The notes beneath the pieces were generated by a model. It was not told where the DNA came from, did no database searches, and saw only the letters and a list, made by a program, of their open reading frames with translations. A program made the position numbers and the translations under genes. DNA of 64,000 nucleotides, from NCBI GenBank assembly GCA_016235125.1, contig JACRLZ010000004.1:496001-560000 (forward strand), in the 5' to 3' direction. Positions within the stretch are counted from its first letter, which is position 1. Each line of letters starts with the position of its first letter. This DNA comes from Sphingobacteriales bacterium. Lineage in GTDB: Bacteria > Bacteroidota > Bacteroidia > Chitinophagales > Chitinophagaceae. Below, piece after piece: positions 18,401 to 26,419 of the stretch.

Positions 18401-18920
18401 TGCAAAATGTGTTACTCCCGTAACGATAACAACCAATGCTATTACGCTTACAGTAACACCCGTCCCTCCCAAACCGGTTATTACACAAAACGTAGGCAAC
18501 CTGGTTTCTTCGGCCACTTCAGGAAATCAGTGGTTCTTAAATAATGCAGCTATCAGCGGAGCTAATAATCAGCAGTTGAGGCCGACAAAAAATGGCATAT
18601 ACCAGGTGCAGGTAACGGTGAATGGATGTAAAAGCCCGATGTCGGATCCTCTCACTTTGGATATTGAAGGAATAAACAAACTGTATCCGGTACCCACCAA
18701 TGGACAGGTAACATTCGACTTTTACATTCCCGAAGGTATGTCAGCATACCGTGTTGAGTTATATAATAGTCTGGGGCAATTGATCCATCAGGAAAATGGA
18801 ACTGGCCAGCCCGGATTAAACAGGCTTTCTTATAATTGGGAAAGACTTTCTGCGGGAATTTATACCTTCCGGATGCAGCTCGGTTCTATCCAGTATAAAA
18901 AACAATTGTTGGTTCAGTAG
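15444..18920 (+). CDS. Large secreted BNR/sortilin-repeat protein with PKD, Ig-like and T9SS sorting domains
   Basis: A 1158-residue surface protein. The signal peptide ends near SVASAQ. Residues about 90-730 form a beta-propeller of BNR/VPS10-type repeats (GGIWKTTNGGTNW, GIIKSTDAGASW, GIYKSIDNGDNW and others). A PKD domain follows (YAWTFPGGTPG, TYSVTLTVTNPGG), then two similar Ig-like domains about 90 residues apart, and a type A type IX secretion C-terminal domain (KLYPVPTNGQVTF, LSAGIYTFRM). It should be exported by T9SS and anchored or released. The adhesive or enzymatic role is unknown. I chose ATG 15444 for the signal peptide. A strong terminator follows. Confidence 0.85.
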   Translation: MKKNLSLLISLIIASVASAQFDIYALMDRTDITLQDAERIANQHFEQVGTGRGTGYKQFQRWLYERKFHTDENGYFISPQTEWNNYLQSTQNRNEAVSSANWVPLGPSGWNRTSSWNPGTGRLTHVAIHPSNEQIIYVCSPGGGIWKTTNGGTNWMPLTDNNSTWMNVFALTIDPSNQNTVYAGMANSVGIIKSTDAGASWAPTGAGPSGTVRKILIHPAAPNTLFAAATNGIWRSTNAGVSWTQVHSGSKEDIEFKPDDMNIMYASGNDVYRSINNGVTWTHVGVAQGITNTGRTLVSVSAANPNIVYAVQASGSIFGRMYRSTDAGQNFVTTVVGNPANGTNYFGYATNGTGTTGQATYDMGMDVSPTNADDVYIAGIICFRSVNGGTSFTALTAWSLPNSIGYNHADVHGLYWVNNTLYSVSDGGIYKSIDNGDNWTDLSTGLGIRQFYRFSNSQTNANVITGGAQDNGSVARQASGTWVDWLGADGMEGLVSPTNHLNLWGTSQGGALYRSTNGGNSYSGLGQPSSGQWVTPIWIHPTNETILYGGWTGVYKSINSGSSWTNISTGVITSTLADIAVAPSDPNYIYASTGSTLYVTTNDGANWVTRTAPSTINDICVDPQNPGKIWIACNSTTNRVMVSTDAGATFTNVSSGLPSIVARTVVVDDNTPRTMYVGMNIGVFYKLEPDANWTNYSDNLPMVAINELEIQKASGVIRVATYGRSVWESPVVSACAASAPVANFSANIVNICVGQNVAFTNSSTNCQSTYAWTFPGGTPGTSTTTNPTIAYNTPGTYSVTLTVTNPGGTDTKTINNYITVNANLTHTASITSPNNDICQGQTATFTLNAANQGSTPAIEWLKNGVVIPGTAGLTTVVLSGLVNGDIITCRETTSLSCATPSVITSNAITVTVSPNLVHTASISSPKTQLCTGESASFTLTNSNPGNAPAINWYRNGVIIPGSTGLTLLTVSNPANGDVITCVESSNAKCVTPVTITTNAITLTVTPVPPKPVITQNVGNLVSSATSGNQWFLNNAAISGANNQQLRPTKNGIYQVQVTVNGCKSPMSDPLTLDIEGINKLYPVPTNGQVTFDFYIPEGMSAYRVELYNSLGQLIHQENGTGQPGLNRLSYNWERLSAGIYTFRMQLGSIQYKKQLLVQ

Positions 18921-18934
18921 AGATAATGAATCCT

Positions 18935-18969
18935 TAAAAAGTCCTGTTTTTTGAAACAGGACTTTTTTT
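18935..18969 (+). terminator. Intrinsic terminator
   Basis: AAAAAGTCCTGTTT pairs with AAACAGGACTTTTT around a four-base loop, followed by a T run. It ends the transcript of the large T9SS protein. Confidence 0.85.
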
Positions 18970-18995
18970 ATTACTATCCTCCCCCGTTAATTTAT

Positions 18996-19003
18996 TACTT
19001 TTG
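18996..19003 (+). promoter_or_regulatory. Candidate -7 element upstream of serC
   Basis: TACTTTTG matches the Bacteroidetes -7 consensus TAnnTTTG and lies 21 bases before the GTG start. No convincing -33 TTTG is found at 19-21 bases spacing, so this is a weak call. Confidence 0.4.
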
Positions 19004-19023
19004 CATCTTCAAAAAAAAATCCT

Positions 19024-20115
19024 GTGTTACAATCTGCAAAGCAAGTGCTGCATAATTTTACTGCCGGCCCTTCCATATTACCCAAAGAAGTATTCGAACA
19101 AGCCAGCCAGGCCATCCTTGATTTTAATGAAAGCGGTTTATCCATTCTCGAAATTGGTCACCGTACCACCCTGTTTCAGCCAGTAATGGATGAAGCAAGA
19201 AGTTTGGTAAAAGAATTGATGCAGCTCGGTGATGATCATGAGGTGTTGTTTCTGCATGGCGGCGCCAGCACCCAGTTTATGCAGGTGCCAATGAACCTGT
19301 TGAACGAAAATGGAATTGCAGCTTATACTGAAACCGGGACATGGGCCAATAAAGCTATTAAAGAAGGCCGGTTATTCGGTCATGTTGAAATTGCCGGATC
19401 GGCAAAAGAAACCAATTACACCAGCATTCCAAAAAACCTGAGTGTAAGCCCGACTGCTGCCTATCTGCATATCACTACCAATGAAACTATCGCAGGAACA
19501 CAATGGCACCAGATACCTTATGATTGCGGCGTACCCCTTGTTGCAGACATGAGCAGCGATGTTTTGAGCCGTCAACTTGATTTCAACAAGTTTGACCTCA
19601 TCTATGCCGGAGCACAAAAAAATATGGGTGCCGCCGGGGTTAATATCGTTGTTGTTAATAAAAATATTTTAGGAAAAGTCAGCAGAGCCATTCCTTCCAT
19701 TCTCGATTACCGGAATCATATTAAAGAGGGTAGCATGATGAATACACCTCCTGTATTTGCGGTGTATGTTGTTATGCTCACACTCAGATGGCTGAAGCAA
19801 CAAGGTGCTGTGGTGGCTATTGAAAAAATAAATGATACGAAGGCAAAATTATTTTATGACACATTGGATTCATTACCCGTTTTCACAGGCCCTGTGGCAA
19901 AAGAAGACAGGAGTAAAATGAATGCTGTATTTGTAATGCAGGATGCGGAACTTGAAAAAGAATTTCTGGCACTCTGCAAAACCGAAGGCATGGTAGGTGT
20001 AAAAGGCCATCGCAGTGTGGGTGGCTTCCGTATTTCTATGTACAATGCCTTATCACTGGAAAGTGTAAAGGCAATTACGGATCTCATGAAAGACTTTGCA
20101 AATAAAAAAGGATAG
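19024..20115 (+). CDS. serC: Phosphoserine aminotransferase
   Basis: A 363-residue PLP enzyme that converts 3-phosphohydroxypyruvate to phosphoserine, the second step of serine synthesis, and also serves PLP synthesis. Family signatures are HNFTAGPSILP at the N-terminus, FLHGGASTQFMQVPMNLL and the PLP lysine in IYAGAQKNMGAAG. The start is GTG 19024; a second GTG at 19045, directly before HNFTAGP, is also possible. DUF1015 follows after 4 bases. serA, which often sits between these two genes in relatives, is not here. Confidence 0.95.
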   Translation: MLQSAKQVLHNFTAGPSILPKEVFEQASQAILDFNESGLSILEIGHRTTLFQPVMDEARSLVKELMQLGDDHEVLFLHGGASTQFMQVPMNLLNENGIAAYTETGTWANKAIKEGRLFGHVEIAGSAKETNYTSIPKNLSVSPTAAYLHITTNETIAGTQWHQIPYDCGVPLVADMSSDVLSRQLDFNKFDLIYAGAQKNMGAAGVNIVVVNKNILGKVSRAIPSILDYRNHIKEGSMMNTPPVFAVYVVMLTLRWLKQQGAVVAIEKINDTKAKLFYDTLDSLPVFTGPVAKEDRSKMNAVFVMQDAELEKEFLALCKTEGMVGVKGHRSVGGFRISMYNALSLESVKAITDLMKDFANKKG

Positions 20116-20119
20116 AACA

Positions 20120-21340
20120 ATGGCCATCATCAAACCCTTTGAATCATTAAGACCGAAACCCGAACTGGCCCAACAGGTAGCTTCATTTCCATACGATGTA
20201 TTGAATAGTGAAGAAGCAAGAGCAGAAGCAAATGGTAATGCCAACTCTTTTCTTCATATCACCAAATCAGAAATTGATTTGCCCAAAGAAACGGATCTGT
20301 ACAGCGATGCTATTTATCATAAGGCTAAAGAAAACCTGGAACAATTCGTTCAAAATGGTATTCTTTTTCGTGAAGAAAAGCCCTGTTATTATATCTATCA
20401 GCTGATCATGAATGGCAGAAGCCAGACCGGCCTTATTTGTCTTTCTTCAGTTGAAGATTATTTTAATACTGTCATTAAGAAGCATGAGTTTACCCGGCCT
20501 GATAAGGAAAAAGACCGCATCGATCATATGCAGACAGTCAAGGCCCAAACAGGCAATGTATTTATGGCCTACCGGGATGTGATGGAGTTAAATGCAATTA
20601 TAAATGGATGGAAAGCCACACAAAAACCGGTTTATGATTTCAAGGCTTCGGATAATGTGCAGCATACTGTCTGGATCATCGACCGTGAAATAGTAATTAA
20701 TTCGATCACAGAATTGTTTAACACCAAAGTGCCCTTTACTTACATAGCTGACGGGCATCACCGGGCAGCATCTGCCGCAAAAGTGAGCAGGCAATTACCG
20801 GATAATGAAGAAGCAAAATTTTTTCTTACCACCATCTTTCCTGCCAGCCAGCTGACCATCCTCGATTATAACAGGCTGGTAAAAGACCTGAATGATAATT
20901 CTGCAGAAGAATTTCTTGGATTATTGCAGGATGATTTTTATGTAACATTAAGCTCCGAACCGGTAAAGCCCTCCCAACCTCATGAATTTGGAATGTACCT
21001 GGAGCATCAATGGTATATCCTTACCTCCCGAAAGGGAACCTGGACGGAAGATCCGATCGGAGTACTGGATGTAACCATTTTGGCAAAAAATATTCTCGGC
21101 AAAATTCTTGACATCAAAGATCAGCGAACTGACAAGCGGATCGATTTTGCAGGCGGCATCCGTGGTCTGCAGGAATTGGAGAAAAGAGTTAACAGCGGAG
21201 AAATGAAAGCGGCATTCAGTCTTTACCCGGTCACTATCGAACAATTATTTTCTATTGCCGACAGTGGTAATGTGATGCCCCCCAAAAGCACATGGTTTGA
21301 ACCAAAGCTCAGGGATGGATTGCTGACACATCTCATATAG
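20120..21340 (+). CDS. DUF1015 family protein
   Basis: A 406-residue cytosolic protein of the DUF1015 family. Conserved patterns are IIKPFESLRPKPELA at the start, VASFPYDVLNSEEAR, HEFTRPDKEKDRIDHM and YIADGHHRAASAAK. The His-rich GHHR motif suggests a nucleotide- or metal-dependent activity, but the reaction is not established. It starts 4 bases after serC and is surely translated from the same mRNA. The family is frequently linked to serine biosynthesis genes, so a role near phosphoserine metabolism is a reasonable inference. Confidence 0.88.
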   Translation: MAIIKPFESLRPKPELAQQVASFPYDVLNSEEARAEANGNANSFLHITKSEIDLPKETDLYSDAIYHKAKENLEQFVQNGILFREEKPCYYIYQLIMNGRSQTGLICLSSVEDYFNTVIKKHEFTRPDKEKDRIDHMQTVKAQTGNVFMAYRDVMELNAIINGWKATQKPVYDFKASDNVQHTVWIIDREIVINSITELFNTKVPFTYIADGHHRAASAAKVSRQLPDNEEAKFFLTTIFPASQLTILDYNRLVKDLNDNSAEEFLGLLQDDFYVTLSSEPVKPSQPHEFGMYLEHQWYILTSRKGTWTEDPIGVLDVTILAKNILGKILDIKDQRTDKRIDFAGGIRGLQELEKRVNSGEMKAAFSLYPVTIEQLFSIADSGNVMPPKSTWFEPKLRDGLLTHLI

Positions 21341-21412
21341 TCCACTGCTGAAATATTTGTTACTTTGCAACAGAGGCGTTCATTAATACGTCTCTTGTTT
21401 TTAATTATTACC

Positions 21413-22429
21413 ATGAAACAATTTTTTCTCCTTGGTTTGATTTCCCTTCTGTCACTCGCAGTCATTGCACAACCCGAAGACCCCAAAACAATGCATGCCA
21501 CAGCCAGAACATTTATGCAAACAGGTGATTTCGACAATGCGATCATTGTATTGTCAAGAGCATTGCAACAGGATAAGGATAACCTGGAAATGCAAAAAGA
21601 CCTGGTGATGTGTTATTACCTGAAAAGGGATTATACAAAAGCTATGGAAGGAATAAAGACCCTTGTTGACAGGGATGATGCAGATGTAGTAACATTCCAG
21701 ATAGCCGGAAATGTTTACAAAGCACTGGAGGAAGTGAAAGAATGTGATAAGCTGTATAAAAAAGGATTGAAAAAATTTCCAAAAAGCGGCCCGCTATATA
21801 GCGAGTATGGCGAATTGCTCTGGGCCAGCAAAGATTTTTCTGCCATCAATCTATGGGAAAAAGGAATTGAAGCAGACCCGGGTTACAGCGGCAATTATTA
21901 TAATGCTGCTTTGTATTATTTCTATACCAAAGACAAAGTGTGGAGCCTTATCTATGGAGAAATTTTTGTGAATATGGAAAGCCTGAATGAAAGAGGGGCT
22001 GCCATGAAAGAACAGTTGCTGCAGATGTATAAAGAAAAATTATTTGCAGAAGCTGATCTGATGACGGGAGAAGAAAAAAATAAAAGTGAATTCGCCAAAG
22101 CATTTTTGCTGGGAATGAACAAACAATCCTCGCTGGCCGCAAAAGGAATTACAACGGAAGTTCTTACAATGATCAGGGCCCGGTTTATCCTTGAATGGTA
22201 CGAAGCCAATGCTTCAAAATTCCCTTTCCGTTTATTTGACTATCAGCAGCAACTTCTCAGGGAAGGTCTTTTTGATGCCTATAATCAATGGCTGTTTGGC
22301 GCCACAGAAAACCTGGCTGCTTACGATAACTGGACCAAAACACATGCTGATGAATACAATAATTTTAATGCTTTTCAACGCAGCAGGGTTTTTAAAATAC
22401 CTCCGGGTCAATATTACCACGATAAATAA
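21413..22429 (+). CDS. Exported TPR-repeat protein
   Basis: A 338-residue protein with a signal peptide (residues about 1-20, ending SLAVIAQ) and tandem tetratricopeptide-like helices. Examples are FMQTGDFDNAIIVLSRALQQD, YLKRDYTKAMEGIKTLV and KECDKLYKKGLKKFP. It probably works as a periplasmic scaffold; no partner can be inferred. The ATG at 21413 is preferred to an upstream TTG because the signal peptide then begins MKQFF. Confidence 0.75.
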   Translation: MKQFFLLGLISLLSLAVIAQPEDPKTMHATARTFMQTGDFDNAIIVLSRALQQDKDNLEMQKDLVMCYYLKRDYTKAMEGIKTLVDRDDADVVTFQIAGNVYKALEEVKECDKLYKKGLKKFPKSGPLYSEYGELLWASKDFSAINLWEKGIEADPGYSGNYYNAALYYFYTKDKVWSLIYGEIFVNMESLNERGAAMKEQLLQMYKEKLFAEADLMTGEEKNKSEFAKAFLLGMNKQSSLAAKGITTEVLTMIRARFILEWYEANASKFPFRLFDYQQQLLREGLFDAYNQWLFGATENLAAYDNWTKTHADEYNNFNAFQRSRVFKIPPGQYYHDK

Positions 22430-22538
22430 TCTTCCCCCAGTGACTATCTCTTAATCAGGGTTTTTTTTATATATTGGTTTTTGATTAATTTGTTCCGGAT
22501 TGCCGTTAACCGGTTTTCATCAACCTCATACGATTGCC

Positions 22539-24323
22539 ATGACAGAGCCAAAGAGATTATTTGACTGTATTCAATACCACCTGGAAAGAATGCCGCTGGA
22601 TGATATGCTGGCCGGCAAAGAAGGCGGACTATGGAAAAAATACAGCACAGCGCTGGTAAAAGAAACGGTTGATAAACTAAGCGCCGGTTTATTAAGCCTG
22701 GGCATCACTTGCGGGGATATGACAGCGGAAGGCCGGGATAAAATAGCTATCCTGTGTAAAAACCGCCCCGAATGGGTTATGCTTGATCTGGCTGTGCAGC
22801 AGATAGGGGCTATTCTTGTACCTGTTTATCCGACAATCAATGTAAACGAACTGGAGTTTGTGCTGAAAGATGCACAGGTAAAACTTGTGTTTGTAAACGA
22901 TGAGGACCTTTTCTTAAAAGTACTGAGTCTGAAAGAAAAACTTCCCTCCCTTAAGGATATTTATACTTTCGAACACGTTGCCAATGCCCGGCATTGGAAA
23001 GAAGTAATGGCATTAAGTAGCCCGGAATTATTAGCCCGGATAAGACCCGTGGCGGATAAGATTGCTTATGAAGATCTCGCCACTATCATTTACACATCCG
23101 GCACTACCGGCACACCAAAAGGGGTAATGCTATCGCATAAAAACATTCTTTCAAATGTAATGGCCTGCATTCCCTGTTTCCCGCCCGGACACAACATGCG
23201 ATCATTAAGTTTCCTACCTCTCAATCACATTTTTGAAAGAATGGTTACCTATCTCTATTTATTCAATGGCACATCTGTTTATTATGCCGAAAGCCTTGAT
23301 GCGATAGGCGATAATCTGAAAGAAGTGCGGCCGCATATGTTTACCACAGTACCCAGGCTACTTGAAAAAGTGTATGATAGAATTATGCAGAAAGGAAATG
23401 AGCTCACGGGTTTAAAGAAAAAACTTTTTTTCCGGGCGCATAGCCTTGCTGAAAAATTCGAGATCAACAAGAAGCAGGGGTTCTTGTACCGGCTCAGGTT
23501 AGGACTCGCCAACAAAATTATTTTCAGCAAATGGCGTGAAGGTCTTGGCAATAATATCAGGTGCATCGTTACCGGCGGCGCTGCCTGCCAGGTAAGGCTG
23601 ATCAGGATTTTTACAGCCGCAAGAATCCCTATCATGGAAGGCTATGGCCTGACGGAAACTTCCCCGGTAATTTCTGTAAACCGGTTTGATGTAAAGGGAA
23701 GAATGTTTGGCACGGTAGGCCCGCTGATTGACGGAGTGGAAGTAAAAATCGCAGAAGATGGTGAAGTATTAAGCAGGGGACCAAACAATATGATGGGCTA
23801 TTACAAAAGACCCGACCTTACCGCTGAGGTGCTTACCCCCGATGGCTGGTTTCATACCGGAGATATCGGAGCCATTGTAAATAACCGGTTTTTAAAAATC
23901 ACGGACCGAAAAAAAGAACTTTTCAAAACAAGTGGGGGCAAATATGTGGCGCCCTTGCCTATAGAAAACAAACTTAAGGAGTCCCCCTTTATAGAACAGG
24001 TGATGCTGATCGGTTCAGAAAAAAAATTCGTAGGTGCATTGATCGTTCCTTCTTTCCCCAACCTGAGGGACTGGTGCAGAAAGCATGGCGTGCCGGAATT
24101 ATCTAATGAAGAATTGATTCGCAATCCCGCAATAAATGATATGTTTAAAGACCTGGTTGAAAGCTTCAATAAATATTTTAATCATGTGGAGCAGGTGAAA
24201 AGATTTGAACTGCTTGCCAATGAATGGAGTGTAGATACCGGCGAAATGACCCCTAAGCTGTCTTTAAAGCGAAAAGTAATAATGGAAAAATACCGGGATG
24301 CAATCGAAAGAATTTATGCATGA
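22539..24323 (+). CDS. Long-chain fatty acid-CoA ligase / AMP-forming synthetase
   Basis: A 594-residue adenylate-forming enzyme that activates a fatty acid to acyl-AMP and then acyl-CoA. Motifs are the P-loop-like TIIYTSGTTGTPKGVMLSHK, the adenine motif GYGLTETSP and GWFHTGDIG, followed by the C-terminal lid with TDRKKELFKTSGGKYVAP. The latter is typical of long-chain (FAA1/FadD15-like) enzymes. ATG 22539 is preferred since MTEPKRLFD aligns with family starts. It converges on the DUF1573 gene with only 6 bases between stop codons. Confidence 0.92.
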   Translation: MTEPKRLFDCIQYHLERMPLDDMLAGKEGGLWKKYSTALVKETVDKLSAGLLSLGITCGDMTAEGRDKIAILCKNRPEWVMLDLAVQQIGAILVPVYPTINVNELEFVLKDAQVKLVFVNDEDLFLKVLSLKEKLPSLKDIYTFEHVANARHWKEVMALSSPELLARIRPVADKIAYEDLATIIYTSGTTGTPKGVMLSHKNILSNVMACIPCFPPGHNMRSLSFLPLNHIFERMVTYLYLFNGTSVYYAESLDAIGDNLKEVRPHMFTTVPRLLEKVYDRIMQKGNELTGLKKKLFFRAHSLAEKFEINKKQGFLYRLRLGLANKIIFSKWREGLGNNIRCIVTGGAACQVRLIRIFTAARIPIMEGYGLTETSPVISVNRFDVKGRMFGTVGPLIDGVEVKIAEDGEVLSRGPNNMMGYYKRPDLTAEVLTPDGWFHTGDIGAIVNNRFLKITDRKKELFKTSGGKYVAPLPIENKLKESPFIEQVMLIGSEKKFVGALIVPSFPNLRDWCRKHGVPELSNEELIRNPAINDMFKDLVESFNKYFNHVEQVKRFELLANEWSVDTGEMTPKLSLKRKVIMEKYRDAIERIYA

Positions 24324-24329
24324 CCTTTT

Positions 24330-24737
24330 TTACCTGTCAATATACCCGGCAAGGTGAAGCACAACAATCTTGTTTTGTGTATTTGAGATCACAGTAAAAG
24401 TTTTATCCTGATAGCCGCTTCTTGATTCTGTAAATCCAAATTCAACTTTAATGCTGTTTGTTTCTCCGGGCAATATGTAATGGTTTGGCCAATATGCTAT
24501 TGTTCCGCCATCGCTGGCCAGAACCGTATTAATAAACAAAGTATCATTTCCGGAATTTCGGAAAATAAAATCCTTGCTGATTTTTTCACCTGACTTGACT
24601 TTCCCAAATAAAACGGTAGCTGATTGAAATGTGACCACAGCAGAATCTTTAATCTGATGTACTGATATATCTTTTTCCGGAGAAAATGATATTGGTAAAA
24701 CTATAATCTGAGTAAACAAAGACAGAGGAATCATCAA
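24330..24737 (-). CDS. DUF1573 domain protein
   Basis: A 135-residue exported protein with a single DUF1573 domain, an Ig-like/ASH-related beta-sandwich. Typical motifs are FGKVKSGEKISKDFIFRNSG, LPGETNSIKVEF and the final VLHLAGYI. It has a hydrophobic N-terminus that may act as a signal peptide. The function is unknown. Its start overlaps the stop of the CpxP-like gene by 4 bases (ATGA), so it is the last gene of the sigma-factor operon. Confidence 0.8.
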   Translation of the reverse strand: MMIPLSLFTQIIVLPISFSPEKDISVHQIKDSAVVTFQSATVLFGKVKSGEKISKDFIFRNSGNDTLFINTVLASDGGTIAYWPNHYILPGETNSIKVEFGFTESRSGYQDKTFTVISNTQNKIVVLHLAGYIDR

Positions 24738-25234
24738 TCCTTCCTGACGGAAGAATCACCCCAGCGGTTGCCCGGACCGGCCATTTTGCGCTGCATGATT
24801 TTCTGGACTAACGAATCATATTTTTCCCGTTGCTGACCCTGAAACAGGCTTCTTGCCTGGCGGAAATGAGCCAGTGTCTGTTTATCAATTTCTAACTGAA
24901 CTGCCGCAATGCGATTGCTAAAATCAGTTATTGCACTATCGTTCGCATTTGCATCACGAACCAGGTCAAAAAAAGTTTTCCGGATTACTGTAATCGAGTC
25001 AAACAAAGGCTTGACTACTTTAAAGTGTGCCTCCCTTAAATCACGGAATGTATTCTTTTGTTCTTCGGTCATACCGAGTTCTTTTGCCATGTATTCAACC
25101 GGGCCGCCCTTCCCGGGTTTTTTATCCCCATAATGATGGCGACGACCCTTTAACAGAAATACCAGCATGGCCACATTTACCAGCAACAGCAAAATCACCG
25201 CAATAGTCAGTATCTTATTTGAAGAAGTTTTCAT
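24734..25234 (-). CDS. Spy/CpxP-like periplasmic sensor protein
   Basis: A 166-residue protein with one N-terminal membrane anchor (ILTIAVILLLLVNVAMLVFLL) and a periplasmic helical-hairpin domain of the LTXXQ/Spy-CpxP type: LGMTEEQKNTFRDLREAHF, with paired long helices to about residue 140. His-rich RRHHYGDKK follows the anchor and might bind metal. CnrX-type sensors with this fold control ECF sigma factors. It overlaps both neighbours by 4 bases and belongs to a sigma / membrane protein / sensor operon, which suggests stress sensing. Confidence 0.75.
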   Translation of the reverse strand: MKTSSNKILTIAVILLLLVNVAMLVFLLKGRRHHYGDKKPGKGGPVEYMAKELGMTEEQKNTFRDLREAHFKVVKPLFDSITVIRKTFFDLVRDANANDSAITDFSNRIAAVQLEIDKQTLAHFRQARSLFQGQQREKYDSLVQKIMQRKMAGPGNRWGDSSVRKD

Positions 25235-25560
25235 CTGTCCTGGTTTAAATCATAGATTGAATTGTTATCAGCTATGCTGTATTCCGACGCAATGGATTGC
25301 TGGAGGGTATCATTTTCATCAGCAAGTGTTGTTTCGTCACTGTTATTCAAAAAAACAACAATATTAACAGCAAGGATCAGTATCAGACCCGCAATGATGT
25401 ACACGGGGCGAAGCATCCAGTTTTGTGGAGAAGATTCATGCTCCTTTTTTTGCATTCTTGCAAGCAAACGGGTATAAAAGAAATCAGGAACAGCAGCTCT
25501 TTTTATACCATCAAGGCTGTCTATTATTTCATCTGCCTTATTGTTTTTCCCGTTATTCAT
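25231..25560 (-). CDS. Single-pass membrane protein, probable anti-sigma factor
   Basis: A 109-residue protein. The charged N-terminal 50 residues (ADEIIDSLDGIKRAAVPDFF, YTRLLARMQKKE) precede one transmembrane helix (YIIAGLILILAVNIVVFL) and a short acidic periplasmic tail. No family assignment can be made by eye. The layout, a cytosolic head, one helix and a tail placed between an ECF sigma gene and a CpxP/CnrX-like sensor gene, is what an anti-sigma factor would show. This is inference from topology and position. Confidence 0.55.
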   Translation of the reverse strand: MNNGKNNKADEIIDSLDGIKRAAVPDFFYTRLLARMQKKEHESSPQNWMLRPVYIIAGLILILAVNIVVFLNNSDETTLADENDTLQQSIASEYSIADNNSIYDLNQDR

Positions 25561-25603
25561 AACACATTTTTTTGACGTTATTAATACCTGAAACCTGCGA
25601 ATT

Positions 25604-26173
25604 TTACTGTCTATCTCCCTTTTTTTCCAGCATTTTTCGCAGATTTTGTTTAGCCCTGTGCATCAGCGATTCCACTGCCGGTATTGAAATCTTTAGCACT
25701 TCGCTTATCTCCTGATAACTAAGCCCTTCCATTTTGTGGAGTACAAATGCCAGCTTTTGATTTTCCGGCAGTTGCACTATTGATTTGAACAAAAGTGCGG
25801 CGTTTTCTTTTTTATCGAGCATTACCCCGGGATGATTAAAATCAGGAAGTTCAAATTCGGGTTCATTACTATCCCCAAAAAGCCTTTGTATGAACCCAAA
25901 CCTTTTTTTGCTTTTGCGGTTTCTTAATAAATCCAGGGCTCTTGTGGTGGCAATACGATAAAGCCATGTGGACAATTTAGATTCCCCTTTAAAAGAATGA
26001 ATGGAACGATACACCTGTATAAACACTTCCTGTGCCACATCCTCTGCATCTTCAGCATTCTGTACAATGCCCAGAGCCGTATTATAAACCCTGTCCTGGT
26101 AGGTATCAACCAGGTATTTAAATGCCGTTTCATTTCCACTGCGAAGGCCTTGTATCAACTCTTGCTCATTCAA
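25604..26173 (-). CDS. ECF sigma factor (sigma-70 family)
   Basis: An extracytoplasmic-function sigma factor of about 189 residues. Region 2 is seen in FKYLVDTYQDRVYNTALGIV, DAEDVAQEVFIQVYRSIHSF and KLSTWLYRIATTRALD. Region 4 is seen in LPENQKLAFVLHKMEGLSYQEI and SIPAVESLMHRAKQNL. The frame is open to a TTG at 26233, but a terminator hairpin lies directly upstream at 26235-26259. The family start aligns with LNEQELIQGLRSG, so TTG 26173 is my choice; GTG 26209 is possible. It heads an operon with a putative anti-sigma factor, a CpxP-like sensor and DUF1573. Confidence 0.85.
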   Translation of the reverse strand: MNEQELIQGLRSGNETAFKYLVDTYQDRVYNTALGIVQNAEDAEDVAQEVFIQVYRSIHSFKGESKLSTWLYRIATTRALDLLRNRKSKKRFGFIQRLFGDSNEPEFELPDFNHPGVMLDKKENAALLFKSIVQLPENQKLAFVLHKMEGLSYQEISEVLKISIPAVESLMHRAKQNLRKMLEKKGDRQ

Positions 26174-26234
26174 TGATTTACTGGTTGAGTTTTTGAGGCT
26201 GTAACTTACGAAAACATGGCATAAGGAAATCAAA

Positions 26235-26259
26235 AAAAGGCAGCGATGAACTGCCTTTT
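26235..26259 (-). terminator. Terminator of the tRNA-Arg transcript
   Basis: AAAAGGCAG and CTGCCTTTT form a 9-bp stem with a 7-base loop just after the tRNA on the minus strand, followed by a T-rich run. It separates the tRNA from the sigma-factor operon, which therefore needs its own promoter. Confidence 0.8.
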
Positions 26260-26267
26260 ATAATCAG

Positions 26268-26339
26268 TAGTCCCGACAGGAATCGAACCTGTATCAAAAG
26301 TTTAGGAAACTTCTATTCTATCCATTGAACTACGGGACC
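26268..26339 (-). tRNA. tRNA-Arg (anticodon CCT)
   Basis: On the minus strand the sequence folds as a cloverleaf. The acceptor GGTCCCG pairs with CGGGACT (one G-T pair), with discriminator A. The anticodon stem GAAGT/ACTTT holds the loop TTCCTAA, anticodon CCT. The T-arm is ACAGG-TTCGATT-CCTGT. The 3' CCA is not encoded, as is common in this phylum. A hairpin terminator follows. Confidence 0.95.
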
Positions 26340-26393
26340 GGGGGTCGCAAAAATAATCAATCTGCGTCTTAAATTCTCTACCTTTTGAAGCCC

Positions 26394-26401
26394 TATCTTT
26401 G
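26394..26401 (+). promoter_or_regulatory. Candidate -7 element for the TPR membrane protein gene
   Basis: TATCTTTG matches TAnnTTTG and lies 18 bases before the ATG at 26420, the same distance seen for the tetR operon. No clear -33 match is present at the right spacing. Confidence 0.45.
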
Positions 26402-26419
26402 CTGCCCTAAATTTTTATA

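Noticed and set aside
22440..22490. TTAATCA ... TGATTAA inverted repeat before the acyl-CoA ligase
   Set aside because: Only 7 bp with a long AT-rich loop; easily due to chance in AT-rich spacer DNA.
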